A stretch of DNA of 64,000 nucleotides, taken from Candidatus Saccharimonadota bacterium (GTDB lineage: Bacteria > Patescibacteriota > Saccharimonadia > Saccharimonadales > Saccharimonadaceae). A program made the translations under genes and the position numbers. Location of the stretch: the NCBI GenBank assembly GCA_017460065.1, contig JAFUBT010000002.1, positions 124,001 through 188,000 on the forward strand, in the 5' to 3' direction. Position 1 is the first letter of the stretch. Every line of letters starts with the position of its first letter. The notes below the pieces were generated by a model. That model did no database searches and had not been told where the DNA came from. It was given only the letters and a program-made list of their open reading frames with translations. Of the stretch, positions 8,045-17,458 are shown one piece after another.

Positions 8045-8084
8045 GTAGCAAAATTATAGCATATCTGGCGGCGTCCGAGAGAAG

Positions 8085-9131
8085 ATGTTAGAATATAAAC
8101 AGATGAAGTTAGAACTCGATTTTGATGCACTGCAAAAAGAACGCCAAGAATTGACGGATTTTTTGAGTCAACCGGACGCCTATGCGGATCAGGAGTTCGC
8201 CAGCAAAAACCGCCGCCTCTCAGAGGTGGATGAATTATTGCGACTCGGTAAACAGCGTGAGCAGCTCCGTTCCGACATCAAGGAGGCCGACAACGACCCC
8301 GAGCTATCTATCATGAAGCCAGATTTTGAGCGCGAGCTACAGGAAACCGAGGCTAAGCTGGCCGAGTTATTGATTCCCAAAGACCCCAACGACGACAAAC
8401 CGGCGATTATTGAGATTCGCGCTGGTGCAGGCGGCGACGAGGCCTCTTTGTTTGCGGGCGACCTCTATCGAATGTATCTCCGCTATGCTGAGACTCATGG
8501 CCTTAAAGCCGAACTCCAGGCCGAAAGCGTCAACGATGCCGGCGGCTACAAAGAGGTTATCTTCCGCGTCAGTGGCGACCAAGCTTACGGTAAACTCAAA
8601 TTCGAAGGTGGCGTGCATCGTGTCCAGCGCATCCCCGTGACGGAATCCCAAGGGCGCATCCATACTAGTACCGCCACCGTGGCGGTCTTGCCCGAGGCGG
8701 AAGAGCAAGACATCGAAATTAAGCCAGAGGACCTCCGGATAGATATTTACCGGGCTGGTGGGCACGGTGGACAGGGTGTTAACACTACCGACTCCGCAGT
8801 CCGTATTACGCATTTACCTACCAACACGGTAGTCACCATGCAGGACGAACGCAGCCAGCAACAAAACCGTGAGCGCGCGATGACCGTGTTACGCTCACGT
8901 CTGCTAGAGCAGAAGATTGCTGCTGACCGCGCCCAGGCTTCTGATGCGCGTAAATCCCTCATCGGCACTGGCGACCGTTCCGAAAAAATCCGTACCTATA
9001 ACTATCCACAGGATCGCATTACCGACCATCGGATTCATTATTCGCGCAGCAATATTCCTGCCGCCATGAACGGGGATATTGAGGACATTATCGAGGCGCT
9101 GACCCTACATGAACGTGAGCTCATGGCTTAA
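8085..9131 (+). CDS. prfA: Peptide chain release factor 1
   Basis: A 348-residue class I release factor that terminates at UAA and UAG. The GGQ motif ([17 protein letters not shown]) triggers peptidyl-tRNA hydrolysis; the stop-recognition PxT tripeptide is PVT in [14 protein letters not shown], which marks RF1 rather than RF2 (SPF). Length matches the family (about 355). Its 3' end overlaps the methyltransferase prmC, which modifies the GGQ glutamine. The ATG at 8103 is a possible alternative start. Confidence 0.96.
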   Translation: MLEYKQMKLELDFDALQKERQELTDFLSQPDAYADQEFASKNRRLSEVDELLRLGKQREQLRSDIKEADNDPELSIMKPDFERELQETEAKLAELLIPKDPNDDKPAIIEIRAGAGGDEASLFAGDLYRMYLRYAETHGLKAELQAESVNDAGGYKEVIFRVSGDQAYGKLKFEGGVHRVQRIPVTESQGRIHTSTATVAVLPEAEEQDIEIKPEDLRIDIYRAGGHGGQGVNTTDSAVRITHLPTNTVVTMQDERSQQQNRERAMTVLRSRLLEQKIAADRAQASDARKSLIGTGDRSEKIRTYNYPQDRITDHRIHYSRSNIPAAMNGDIEDIIEALTLHERELMA

Positions 9132-9969
9132 ACGGGCCAGCAAAACTATCGACCACCTTGATGCTGAATTAATCTTGGCGAAAGGTGTTGAAAAAGAACG
9201 TATATTCTTGCATGGGCATCCAGAATATATTTTGACTCAAAGCGAAGAAGAGAAAGCTAACCAAGATTTGGTGCGACGCCAAAAAGGCGAACCCCTAGCA
9301 TATATTCTAGGGTTCAAGGAATTCTACGGCCGAAAGTTCAAAGTTACGGCAGATGTCCTCATCCCGCGGCCCGAGACCGAAGCTATAATTGAGAATATCA
9401 AGTCACTAGTTACCTCCTTTCCAGATTATCCGTCAGCGCCTTTGACGATTCTCGACGTCGGCACGGGCAGTGGCTGTATCGCAATTACCCTGGCTCTAGA
9501 GCTTGCGAATGCTCGCCTGACCGCCGTTGACAACTCCTCAAAAGCGCTCGACTGCACCCAGTATAATATCGCAGCTTTGGGCGCCTCAAACATAAGTACA
9601 AAGATTTCGGACCTTTTTGCGTCCACCCCTGAAAAATACCATATCATCGTGGCTAATTTACCCTATGTCGACCCCGACTGGGCTTGGCTCGACCGAGCCA
9701 GCTTAGATTACGAGCCGTCCAGCGCGCTCTATGCGCCAGATGGTGGACTCGCCCTTATTAAGCGCCTCATCAAGGAGGCTCCAGATCACTTGCAGCCGGG
9801 TGGTTATCTCGTCATCGAGTCCGACCGTTCGCAACAGCCCGCCGTGCAGACCTTTGCCGCCGCTCACACTTCACTAGAATCTATCGCCGCCCTAGACCGC
9901 CACTCTTTGGTATCGGTCTGGCGTTTGCCTCAAAACGCTGCGCCATCTGCTGCCGTGCCGTCAGATTAG
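9109..9969 (+). CDS. prmC: Release factor glutamine methyltransferase (PrmC/HemK)
   Basis: A 286-residue SAM-dependent methyltransferase that methylates the GGQ glutamine of release factors. It has the N-terminal helical domain, SAM motif [15 protein letters not shown], and the catalytic motif as NLPYVDP, with Leu in place of the first Pro of the usual NPPY; this variant keeps the Asn and Tyr. The start overlaps prfA by 23 bases, consistent with co-transcription. Its 3' end overlaps the opposite-strand gene at 9881. Confidence 0.93.
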   Translation: MNVSSWLKRASKTIDHLDAELILAKGVEKERIFLHGHPEYILTQSEEEKANQDLVRRQKGEPLAYILGFKEFYGRKFKVTADVLIPRPETEAIIENIKSLVTSFPDYPSAPLTILDVGTGSGCIAITLALELANARLTAVDNSSKALDCTQYNIAALGASNISTKISDLFASTPEKYHIIVANLPYVDPDWAWLDRASLDYEPSSALYAPDGGLALIKRLIKEAPDHLQPGGYLVIESDRSQQPAVQTFAAAHTSLESIAALDRHSLVSVWRLPQNAAPSAAVPSD

Positions 9970-10312
9970 CTCCCGCCGAACCCTGCTGGGCGGCGAATCG
10001 CGCACTCGCCCCAGTAGCATAACTGCGCTGCGTTGTAGGAGCGGAGTCTATAGAATTGTCTGCCTGTTGCGTCGCAGTATCACGTGCGGGGCAGTCGTTT
10101 GGGCGCCGATTTACCTGCTGCGCCACGCGGGCGTGATGGTAGGCCTGTACAATCTGGCGATTACTGTCGATATGCTGTCGTTTTCGGAAGCTCTGCGAGC
10201 TTACGCTGCCGAAATTACCCGCATTCTGTGCTGTGGCATAACCAGAGCTGTGCATCACGTCTGAGCTTTTGGTGCGACTAAGTCGGCGAATGATTTTGCT
10301 ATTAAGTGCCAT
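9881..10312 (-). CDS. Hypothetical Gln/Ala/Arg-rich protein
   Basis: A 143-residue low-complexity, probably disordered protein with a basic N-terminus (MALNSKIIRRLSRTKSS) and no membrane segment. I do not recognise a domain. I call it because a TATAAT box (10320-10325) ends seven bases before the ATG at 10312, the same leaderless arrangement seen before confirmed genes. The 3' end overlaps prmC by about 90 bases in antisense. It may be a nucleic-acid-binding or scaffold protein, but that is a guess. Confidence 0.5.
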   Translation of the reverse strand: MALNSKIIRRLSRTKSSDVMHSSGYATAQNAGNFGSVSSQSFRKRQHIDSNRQIVQAYHHARVAQQVNRRPNDCPARDTATQQADNSIDSAPTTQRSYATGASARFAAQQGSAGANLTARQQMAQRFEANARPIPKSGGLGRR

Positions 10313-10319
10313 TTCATCT

Positions 10320-10368
10320 ATTATAGCATCTCGTAACACTTGACAAAAATCGCAAAGTTTGATATAAT
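10320..10368. promoter_or_regulatory. Overlapping divergent promoters
   Basis: Plus strand: a perfect consensus promoter, TTGACA (10340-10345), 17-base spacer, TATAAT (10363-10368), for the 10558 surface gene. Minus strand: extended -10 TGCTATAAT (10320-10328) for the 9881-10312 gene. The two -35 regions fall on the same bases, so the polymerases would compete. Confidence 0.85.
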
Positions 10369-10557
10369 AATACTATCTTTGTACAACTTGTGCTAGGCGT
10401 TGTAGGAGGGCAGTTTAACAGAGAAAACCTACTCGTTACTGCGTAAAAAAGACTAATCATACGCAGTGGAGAAGATTTATATAGATTCATTCGTTCGCAG
10501 CAGTATATTATTCGCGGCACAAACCCGATTCTACGTCATAGAAAGGAGTTGTTCTCT

Positions 10558-11862
10558 ATGACGGCAACCATGTATCAAAAAAGGGCAATCATCTCGGCTG
10601 CGGCCCTGATTTTAGTTGTCCTTTTCTGTGCGGTACTGACCGGTTGGTTCAACCATCCGCCCGTATCGCCCGTCAAGGCTTTGACGGCCGCCGTCGTCGA
10701 CGACGGCGAGGAAACGCCCGCAGCCACTCACGACATCCACTATTACGCATACGACGCCGAGAATCCCTATTTCTTTGGCACTAATGCTTATACGGAGAGC
10801 AGTGGTGATGTGGCGCAGATTTTTCGCATCGATGCCAACGGCAACGTGGTCGGTATCCTGCCGACCAGAATGAAGCGCGATCCTGCTTTGGCAGGCGCCG
10901 TAATCACTCACGTTCTCAAGGCCACCAAGGCCGATTGGGTAACGATTCTCGGCGACCGCGCTGCAGAATTTCAGACCGTACCAGCCAATTGCCTGGCAAA
11001 TGATTTGCACGAGGCCTTCCTGGAAGATTACACCTTCTGGGACCGGTCCGTTGACAACACCTTGAACTACCTCAAAGCCAGCTGCTGCTGGGTGCAGGGT
11101 ATTTCGGGATATACATCGTCGATGTATATGATTAAAGACGGCCTTGACGGCGATAAGCCGCTGGTCGTTGTTCGCAATTCCACTAACACTGGTGGTCATG
11201 CCATCGTCTTTGACCTTGGCGCCGCTGGTCGCATTATGTTCCGGCTGGAATGTGGTTTCCAGCCTATTAACCCGCACGAGTATTGGCCACCGTCGTCCAC
11301 TACGACTACGACGCGTCGGACTACCCGCACTACCACTCGCAGAACCACTCGTACCACCACGCGTACGACCACTAACACTACCCGCCCGTCCACCACGTCC
11401 ACTACTACATCGACGACCAAGCCTACTACTCAGCCAACGACTGAACCTACTAAGCCGTCCACCACGCTGAAGCCGAAGAACCCAGACGCAGGTCCGCAGG
11501 CGCAAAGCGGTGGCACGAATCCGGACTACGGTGGTCCAAATTCACAGAACGAAAATCCAGACACCGCGGTGACGCCCGAGCCTACTAGCCCGGAGACTTA
11601 TACGCCGCCCACTCGCCCGACTACCACCACCACGCATGCCGCACCAACTCAGTCGACTAGCGGCAGCGGCAGCGAGACGGTCGACCGCGATAATGGCAAA
11701 ACCGTCACCGCCACCAATGGCAAAACTTATGAGGTCGTCGCAGGGGATAATAAGCTACGCGAAAACCTCGACACCGTTCAGAGTACGGCTTCGGCCGCCA
11801 ACGTAGAGACGCCCGTCCAGAACGACGGCGTCAATACCGGAGACATTGCTGCTCCGGAATAA
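10558..11862 (+). CDS. Secreted Thr/Pro-rich surface protein, paralogue 1
   Basis: A 434-residue exported protein. An N-terminal hydrophobic segment (about 9-31) is followed by a globular domain (about 60-245) shared with the 12795 gene, with blocks HYYAYD, FLEDYTFWD, GYTSSMYMIKDGL and LECGFQPINPHEYWP. Then come a Thr/Arg-rich stalk of TTT/TRRTT units (about 247-310), a second conserved block (NPDYGGPNSQNEN) and a conserved acidic end (VETPVQNDGVNTGD). No LPXTG signal or second membrane helix is seen, so it is anchored by the N-terminal helix or released. Start 10558 is chosen over a TTG at 10549 for its spacing from GGAG. I recognise no family. The leader of about 185 bases includes an ACTGCGT/ACGCAGT hairpin. 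Confidence 0.88.
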   Translation: MTATMYQKRAIISAAALILVVLFCAVLTGWFNHPPVSPVKALTAAVVDDGEETPAATHDIHYYAYDAENPYFFGTNAYTESSGDVAQIFRIDANGNVVGILPTRMKRDPALAGAVITHVLKATKADWVTILGDRAAEFQTVPANCLANDLHEAFLEDYTFWDRSVDNTLNYLKASCCWVQGISGYTSSMYMIKDGLDGDKPLVVVRNSTNTGGHAIVFDLGAAGRIMFRLECGFQPINPHEYWPPSSTTTTTRRTTRTTTRRTTRTTTRTTTNTTRPSTTSTTTSTTKPTTQPTTEPTKPSTTLKPKNPDAGPQAQSGGTNPDYGGPNSQNENPDTAVTPEPTSPETYTPPTRPTTTTTHAAPTQSTSGSGSETVDRDNGKTVTATNGKTYEVVAGDNKLRENLDTVQSTASAANVETPVQNDGVNTGDIAAPE

Positions 11863-11895
11863 ACCATAAATTCTTCTCAGGTCCGCACATTCACC

Positions 11896-11919
11896 GGAGG
11901 GGCCGCTCAAGGCCCCTCC
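11896..11919 (+). terminator. GC-rich hairpin after paralogue 1
   Basis: Perfect nine-base stem GGAGGGGCC/GGCCCCTCC with a six-base loop; the T run (ATTTTT) begins about nine bases downstream, so it may work as a terminator or as a 3' stabiliser. Confidence 0.6.
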
Positions 11920-12018
11920 TCACACCATTTTTACTCAGTAATGATTAGGTTTTTATCAGGGGTAATAACCATAAGCAGATAACAATTTACGCTAATGGTA
12001 AATTATCATAAAATGCTA

Positions 12019-12047
12019 TTGACAAAAATCAAAATATTTGCTATAAT
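12019..12047 (+). promoter_or_regulatory. Consensus promoter of the 12267-13973 operon
   Basis: TTGACA (12019-12024), 17-base spacer, TATAAT (12042-12047), the same as the 10340 promoter and sharing the bases TTGACAAAAATC. The leader is about 215 bases and contains hairpins CTGTGC/GCACAG and AAACC/GGTTT. Confidence 0.85.
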
Positions 12048-12266
12048 AGACTCAGCTAATCGCAGGACTGCGAAAGGCCCTATGAGAGGTGAGCGTTAAA
12101 AATCAGATCATTACTGTGCAAAACGAAGCACAGGAGAGAAACCTTCCCGTCCCAAGGGTTTCCGTTTTTCAGCTCTCAGGCATGGAGCTTATGATATATA
12201 CGCAGCATTGAACAAATCTACGTCGGTACCTTCCCAACGCCGACAACTAATTTAGGAGGTGTTGCT

Positions 12267-12788
12267 ATGAGCAACAACACTGGGAACAAAACGGAAAAAG
12301 TAGTTTATGGTCAGGAGCTTCTTGACCAGGTTATTCTTTCTGCCGAGGCAACTCAGCAGACTGTTAAGATTGCTCACCAGGACAATCTGAAGGCCCATCT
12401 GGCCACTCAGGCCGTCACGAAGGAGGATGGCGACAAAACTCGCGAAGCTTTGGCGACCGTCCAGCAACATTTCGATAGTGGCATTAGCTACATCGAGTCA
12501 CTGCAGGGCCGTAGGCCGCTCTGGTGGCTGATTGTTTGCGTCTTTGGCGCAATCATCACCGCTATCGTGGTTTACTGGTTCCTCATCCTTTCGGGGCAGG
12601 CTCACTTGCCGGCTCTGGGCAGCTTCGAGCCAATTATGGACTCTTTCGGAAACATTGTCGATTACGACAAGACCAAGTGGATCTTAGCCGATGGCGCAAA
12701 GGCCCTGGTTATTTTCGGTGGGGGCGCGGCTAGTGCTGCGTTCTGGGCGATGATTTACAACATCATCCCAATTACGGAAGAGAGGTGA
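12267..12788 (+). CDS. Two-helix membrane protein of the surface operon, unknown
   Basis: A 173-residue protein: a soluble, charged N-terminal helical region (1-85), a membrane helix (about 88-110), a loop of about 40 residues and a second helix (about 143-165). I recognise no family. It has one of the strongest ribosome sites in the window (AGGAGGTG) and is co-transcribed with the secreted paralogue, whose start lies six bases after this stop. The context suggests it helps display or export that protein, which is inference. Confidence 0.8.
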   Translation: MSNNTGNKTEKVVYGQELLDQVILSAEATQQTVKIAHQDNLKAHLATQAVTKEDGDKTREALATVQQHFDSGISYIESLQGRRPLWWLIVCVFGAIITAIVVYWFLILSGQAHLPALGSFEPIMDSFGNIVDYDKTKWILADGAKALVIFGGGAASAAFWAMIYNIIPITEER

Positions 12789-12794
12789 AGCCAC

Positions 12795-13973
12795 ATGGCG
12801 AATACCTATAGGAAACGCAGCATTCTCGCTGCGTGTGCCACCGTCTTGACGGTGGCGCTGTTTGTGTTCTTGCTGAGTGGCGGCCTCGCTAAGGTGAAAG
12901 CCGTTGCTCAGCAGGTGACAGGGTACGAGAGTGTCACGACGAATCCAGACCGTGTGCATTATTATGCATACGACACCTCGGAAGATTTGTGGCACTTTGG
13001 CCCCAATGCCTACGCTGAGGCAAACGGCCAGCTGTCAGCCATCTATCAGGTGGACGACAACGGCAAGGTCACAGGAAGTTTCATTGAGCGTATGCGTCGC
13101 GACCCCGCCCTCACGGCGGCCATCGCGGTCGACATCCTCAATCGAGGCCTCGTTGACGACTGGTCGACGATTCTCGGCACGCGTGCCGCAGAATTCAAGG
13201 ACGTCCCCATCGGGCGTCTGGCCGACCAACTGCATACCGCATTCCTGGAAGATTACACCTTCTGGGATGCAGTCATCGCCAACATCTTCGACTTCCTGAA
13301 GCAGGGTAAAGCCGAAATTGTCGAGCTGGATGGCTATACCTCCAGCATGTATATGTTGAAGGATGGCCTCCAAGGTAATAAACCTTCGGTTGTTGTCCGT
13401 AACACTCAGAATGCTGGCGGACACATGTTGGTGTTCAAGTTTGGTGCCGGAAGCATCATGCTCCGTCTGGAATGTGGCTTCCAGCCTATCAACCCGAGCG
13501 AGTATTGGCCGACGCCAGACTCGCCGGGCACACCGCCCATCCAGGATAACCCGACCCCGCCCAAGGAGGACACGCCTCCGCCTGAGACTCCGCCGCTCGA
13601 GCCCAAAAAGGTCGATGCGGGGCCGCAGGCCGTTACGGGTGGCTCGAATCCAGACTACGGTGGGCCGAATTCTCGTAACGAGAATATCGACACCAGGGTC
13701 ACACCCGAGCCGCAGTCTCCGCCGAGCTATACGGCGCCGCCTGCCCCCACTACTTCTAGTGGCGGCGGTTCCGGTGGTTCCGGTGGTGGTGCCACCACCC
13801 ACAATAGTGGTGGCACCGAAACCTACAACGGCAAGGATTACGAAGTCGTTACCGGAAACACCGACAGCTACACTGACCTCGGTACTGTTCAGGAGAACGC
13901 GTCTCACGAGACCGTTGAGACTCCTGTCCAGAATGACGGGGTCAATACGGGCGATATTGACGCCCCTGAATAA
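12795..13973 (+). CDS. Secreted Pro/Gly-rich surface protein, paralogue 2
   Basis: A 392-residue paralogue of the 10558 protein. After the N-terminal hydrophobic segment (about 9-30) it repeats the same blocks: HYYAYD, a RRDPAL element, FLEDYTFWD, GYTSSMYMLKDGL, LECGFQPINPSEYWP. The stalk differs: Pro/Glu-rich here, Thr-rich in paralogue 1, followed by a Gly/Ser spacer. The C-terminal blocks NPDYGGPNSRNEN and VETPVQNDGVNTGD are kept. The stalk has thus diverged freely while head and tail are conserved, the pattern of a displayed protein with a replaceable spacer. GAGGTGA overlaps the upstream stop and gives the ribosome site. Confidence 0.88.
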   Translation: MANTYRKRSILAACATVLTVALFVFLLSGGLAKVKAVAQQVTGYESVTTNPDRVHYYAYDTSEDLWHFGPNAYAEANGQLSAIYQVDDNGKVTGSFIERMRRDPALTAAIAVDILNRGLVDDWSTILGTRAAEFKDVPIGRLADQLHTAFLEDYTFWDAVIANIFDFLKQGKAEIVELDGYTSSMYMLKDGLQGNKPSVVVRNTQNAGGHMLVFKFGAGSIMLRLECGFQPINPSEYWPTPDSPGTPPIQDNPTPPKEDTPPPETPPLEPKKVDAGPQAVTGGSNPDYGGPNSRNENIDTRVTPEPQSPPSYTAPPAPTTSSGGGSGGSGGGATTHNSGGTETYNGKDYEVVTGNTDSYTDLGTVQENASHETVETPVQNDGVNTGDIDAPE

Positions 13974-14061
13974 TCGGGACGACATCCCGGGGCCATTCTC
14001 TCGGACTCTGCAGGGTTTCTTCGTTAAAACTCTGCGTGAATCCTTTCGATAGTTCTTTTTT

Positions 14062-14084
14062 GGGAGGAGCGTCATGCTCCTCCC
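14062..14084 (+). terminator. GC-rich hairpin after paralogue 2
   Basis: Perfect nine-base stem GGGAGGAGC/GCTCCTCCC, five-base loop, with no T run directly after it. The position matches the hairpin after paralogue 1. Confidence 0.5.
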
Positions 14085-14196
14085 AACCCCCACGTTTTGA
14101 ATAGTAATGATCTGACTTTTTCGCATTTAACAATTTGCGGCTAGTAAAAAGTTAAACTTCCCCGATAAAATTACATTTTAGAAAGGAATTCATCAT

Positions 14197-16296
14197 ATGA
14201 AGAAATACGCTAAGCTTGGCCTCGGCCTCGCCACCGTTGCGGCGATTGCCGGCGTCAGTGCCTTCGTGGCGCTTGCTTGGGGTCCAGAACGTGCTACTTA
14301 CACGATGGCTCACCCAGCTGACCACGTGGTATTTAACTCAATTACAGACAACAACAAAGAAATTGGTGATGAACGTTACTTCGTGAGCGCTTCCGAATAT
14401 ACCGGCAATGCTGCTAACAATAAGTGGACCGACAACACCGCAGCCGAAGACGGCAAAGAATACGTCGTGCGTATGTACGTACACAACAACGCCGCCTCCA
14501 ACCTCAAATTAACGGCAGAAAACACCCGTGCTTACGTGGTGCTGCCGACCAACACCGCTAAATCTATCACGGTGAACGGTAAAATTTCCGCGTCAAACGC
14601 TAACCCGACCACTGTTTGGGATCAGACGACTTTTACGTCTAAGAACGGCGAGGAGTTTAACTTGGCTTACGTGCCTGGTACTGCTAAATACTACAACACC
14701 AAAGACGGCAAAGAGCGCAGCTTCAAGCTCGACACTGCCAGCAACGACCTCTTCACTTCGACGGGCGTCTTGCTTGGTTATGACCAGATGGACGGTAAAA
14801 TCCCTGGCTGTAGTGAATATTCTGGCTACCTCACCTTCCATGTGAAGGCTCAATTCGCCGCCAAGCCAAACCTCGAAATCTCCAAGGAAGTCAAGATTCT
14901 TGGCACCGATAACTGGAGTGAACAGGTTGAGGCCAAGGCTGGCGACACGGTTCGTTACCGCATTCACTTTGTGAACACCGGCAATACGACTATGCAGAAC
15001 GTTGTGATTCGCGACATTTTGCCAACTGGTTTGAACTACGTCAATGGTACTACTCAAATCTTTAACACTGCTCACCCGAAGGGTGTTACTTTGAGCGACA
15101 AAATTGTCACCGATAGCGGTATCAACATTGGTGATTACGCTGCTCAAGGTGGTGCTTGGATCTATTTCAACGCCACTGTTGACAAATCTGTCAGCGACAA
15201 ATGTAATAACAGCCTACTCCGCAACGTCGTTCAAGCTAACGGCGGTAGCGGTACCAAAGAAGATACGGCCGACGTCCTTGTAGACGGCAAGGTTTGTACT
15301 TCTGGCTTCGAACTTGACAAGAAAGTTCAGCTCAAGGGCGGTAGCTCTTGGAGCGAAACCGTGAAGGCTACGGCTGGTAGCGAAATTCGTTACCGCATCG
15401 CCTTTAAGAACACTGGTAACACCACGCTCGAAAACGTTGTTTTACGTGATACCTTGCCGGCTGGCGTCAGCTACCAAGCTGGCACCACGATGCTCGGCGA
15501 CAAGAAACTTGCCGACGGCATCATCAGCGCCAATGGTATCAATATCGGTAGCGTCGAAGCTGGTAAGACGGTTTACGTCTACTTCTACGCCACTGTCGAC
15601 AAAAACCTCGACGAATGTGAGGCCCATACCTTGACGAACGTCGTAAAAGGTAGCTACAACAACGACGACAAGACTACCAAGACCGACACGGCTGTCGTGA
15701 CGATCGATGGCAAGGATTGTTCGGAAGTCGACCACCCAGGCTTCTCCATCGATAAGATGGTCCAGCTTGAGGGCGGTAAGACTTGGAGCGAAACTGTCAC
15801 TGCCAAGGCTGGCGACAAAGTTCGTTACCGCATTCAGTTCAAGAATACTGGTAACGTCACCCTCAAGAACGTTATCATCCGCGATGTCTTGCCAACCAAC
15901 ATGAGTTATGTTGCTGGCACCACCGTGTTGTATAACGCCGCCAATGCCAATGGCAAAACGCTTGACGATGGTCTCGTCTCCAAAGACGGTATCAACATCG
16001 GTGATTACGCCAAAGGCACCGAGGCTACGATTTACTTCTACGCTGTCGTAGATAAGAATCTTGACGAGTGTGCTAACCGCACCTTGACTAATACAGTTAA
16101 GGGTAGCTACAACAAAGACGATAAGACCACCAAGACCGACACCGCTGACGTCACCGTCGATGGTAAGGTCTGTACGCCAGAAAACACTCCTCGTGAGTTG
16201 CCAAAGACTGGCGCTACGTCTATCGTCAGTGGCGCAATCGGCTTAGCCTCGATGGCCACCGCCGCTGCCTACTACATTGCTAGCCGCAAAAAATAA
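14197..16296 (+). CDS. Sortase-type (LPKTG) surface protein with three DUF11 repeats
   Basis: A 699-residue cell-surface protein. Signal-like N-terminus (MKKYAKLGLGLATVAAIAG), a unique domain (about 35-222), then three repeats of about 143 residues (about 225-368, 370-510, 512-662). Each repeat has a DUF11-like core (RYRIxFxNTGNxTLxNVVIRD) and its own Cys pair, probably an internal disulfide. The end is a classic cell-wall sorting signal: LPKTG (668-672), hydrophobic helix, SRKK. No sortase gene is in the window. A GAAAGGA site precedes the ATG. DUF11 repeats act as rods holding a tip away from the wall. Confidence 0.92.
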   Translation: MKKYAKLGLGLATVAAIAGVSAFVALAWGPERATYTMAHPADHVVFNSITDNNKEIGDERYFVSASEYTGNAANNKWTDNTAAEDGKEYVVRMYVHNNAASNLKLTAENTRAYVVLPTNTAKSITVNGKISASNANPTTVWDQTTFTSKNGEEFNLAYVPGTAKYYNTKDGKERSFKLDTASNDLFTSTGVLLGYDQMDGKIPGCSEYSGYLTFHVKAQFAAKPNLEISKEVKILGTDNWSEQVEAKAGDTVRYRIHFVNTGNTTMQNVVIRDILPTGLNYVNGTTQIFNTAHPKGVTLSDKIVTDSGINIGDYAAQGGAWIYFNATVDKSVSDKCNNSLLRNVVQANGGSGTKEDTADVLVDGKVCTSGFELDKKVQLKGGSSWSETVKATAGSEIRYRIAFKNTGNTTLENVVLRDTLPAGVSYQAGTTMLGDKKLADGIISANGINIGSVEAGKTVYVYFYATVDKNLDECEAHTLTNVVKGSYNNDDKTTKTDTAVVTIDGKDCSEVDHPGFSIDKMVQLEGGKTWSETVTAKAGDKVRYRIQFKNTGNVTLKNVIIRDVLPTNMSYVAGTTVLYNAANANGKTLDDGLVSKDGINIGDYAKGTEATIYFYAVVDKNLDECANRTLTNTVKGSYNKDDKTTKTDTADVTVDGKVCTPENTPRELPKTGATSIVSGAIGLASMATAAAYYIASRKK

Positions 16297-16363
16297 GTTG
16301 ACCGCCAGAACATATAGAGCTTTCCCATAAGCTTGCCAGTTTGACGGGAAACTAACATAACAA

Positions 16364-16395
16364 AGAGCGAGACTCCGCATGGGGCCTCGCTTTTT
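16364..16395 (+). terminator. Intrinsic terminator of the DUF11 gene
   Basis: Stem AGCGAG-ACTCC/GGGG-CCTCGCT followed by TTTTT. Confidence 0.88.
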
Positions 16396-16432
16396 GTTGG
16401 CTGTCTGAAATTGTTTATGTTAAAATAAAGCC

Positions 16433-17458
16433 ATGAACGAGGGTGAGCTTTCTAGCGGCCAGAACGATTCCACCATGTCAGCATCAGGGAGGCCGATTTT
16501 TGGTGGCACCAATGACGCCGTCAATGATGCTGCCGCCAACGCCAGCACGCCTATTATGTCCGTTCCCGACACAGACACTCCCACCACGCCCAGGGCAAGC
16601 GCCGCCACGCCAATCATGTCCGGCTCCAGTCCCAGTACGCCGCAATTCTTCAACGACGCCATGGCAGCCATGACCCCCGCACCGGAACCCGCCCGCAAAT
16701 CCAAGCGCGGCCTGATTATCGGAATTATTATCGCGGCCATCGCGTTATTAGTCGTTGGCGGCATTATCTTAGCCATTTTCTTGGGGCAAAGCGACCGCCC
16801 CCGCGCCATCTCCTCCGCTGATCAAGCCAAATTCAACAGCTTTGCCAACTACATTCTCAGTGGCAATGAGAGCACCGAACGTATCCCTGAATACGAATTT
16901 ACGCAGTATCGTATCATGGACATCTATCTATCCGAAAATAGCTCTGAAATCTCCACTTTCTTTGATCACGCTTACGAGCTGTGGAACGCTTTCATCGCAA
17001 CCTATACGGACGCCGATAAAGAGCTGCCGCCACTCGTCGAGGCCTATCAAGACGACCTCGATGCTGCCAGATATGCCATGCTCACAGCCGATATCGACTA
17101 TCGCCAAATTATCAGTAATTATGTTGCTGGCGGCAAAACCAGTGCCGAAGCCTACGTGACAAAGTATTTTAACTCACTTGGCGCCAGCGAAGATCTAGTC
17201 ATCCATGAACGCCGCCAGGCCATGGCTACTAATTACGTCGACATGCTCGAGATTTACGCCGCCAATAATTGTATTGCTGGCGAAACGGTGGACGCTGCCT
17301 GTGTCGAGGCCATCGTCGACCAACAGCTAAACAATTGGTATGCTGCGCAGGAAAAGCTCTATTGGGATGTATCTGACAGTATAACTACGCAAGAAAACAA
17401 TGTAATCACGCGACTCTGGGATGTAGATAAGTTAATTCACGGGGAGCCCGACGAATGA
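16433..17458 (+). CDS. Single-pass membrane protein upstream of VirB6-like gene
   Basis: A 341-residue protein: a disordered Ser/Thr/Pro-rich cytoplasmic N-terminus (1-85) with imperfect repeats of STPIMS/ATPIMS, a basic stretch RKSKRG, one membrane helix (about 92-118) and a helical extracytoplasmic domain with one Cys pair. No known domain is recognised. It overlaps the next gene by four bases (ATGA), so the two are translationally coupled and probably work together. A TAAAAT box ends six bases before the ATG, predicting a leaderless message. Confidence 0.82.
   Translation: MNEGELSSGQNDSTMSASGRPIFGGTNDAVNDAAANASTPIMSVPDTDTPTTPRASAATPIMSGSSPSTPQFFNDAMAAMTPAPEPARKSKRGLIIGIIIAAIALLVVGGIILAIFLGQSDRPRAISSADQAKFNSFANYILSGNESTERIPEYEFTQYRIMDIYLSENSSEISTFFDHAYELWNAFIATYTDADKELPPLVEAYQDDLDAARYAMLTADIDYRQIISNYVAGGKTSAEAYVTKYFNSLGASEDLVIHERRQAMATNYVDMLEIYAANNCIAGETVDAACVEAIVDQQLNNWYAAQEKLYWDVSDSITTQENNVITRLWDVDKLIHGEPDE

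Noticed and set aside
10060-10281. Small plus-strand frames between prmC and the surface gene
   Set aside because: They are antisense to the 9881-10312 gene and lack start signals.
10612-11505. 297-residue open frame on the minus strand inside paralogue 1
   Set aside because: Shadow of the Thr/Arg-rich stalk codons. The plus strand has the promoter, ribosome site and a paralogue; the minus frame has none.
13035-14126. 363-residue minus-strand frame across paralogue 2
   Set aside because: Arg/Val-rich low-complexity shadow of a GC-rich gene, without ribosome site or recognisable domain.
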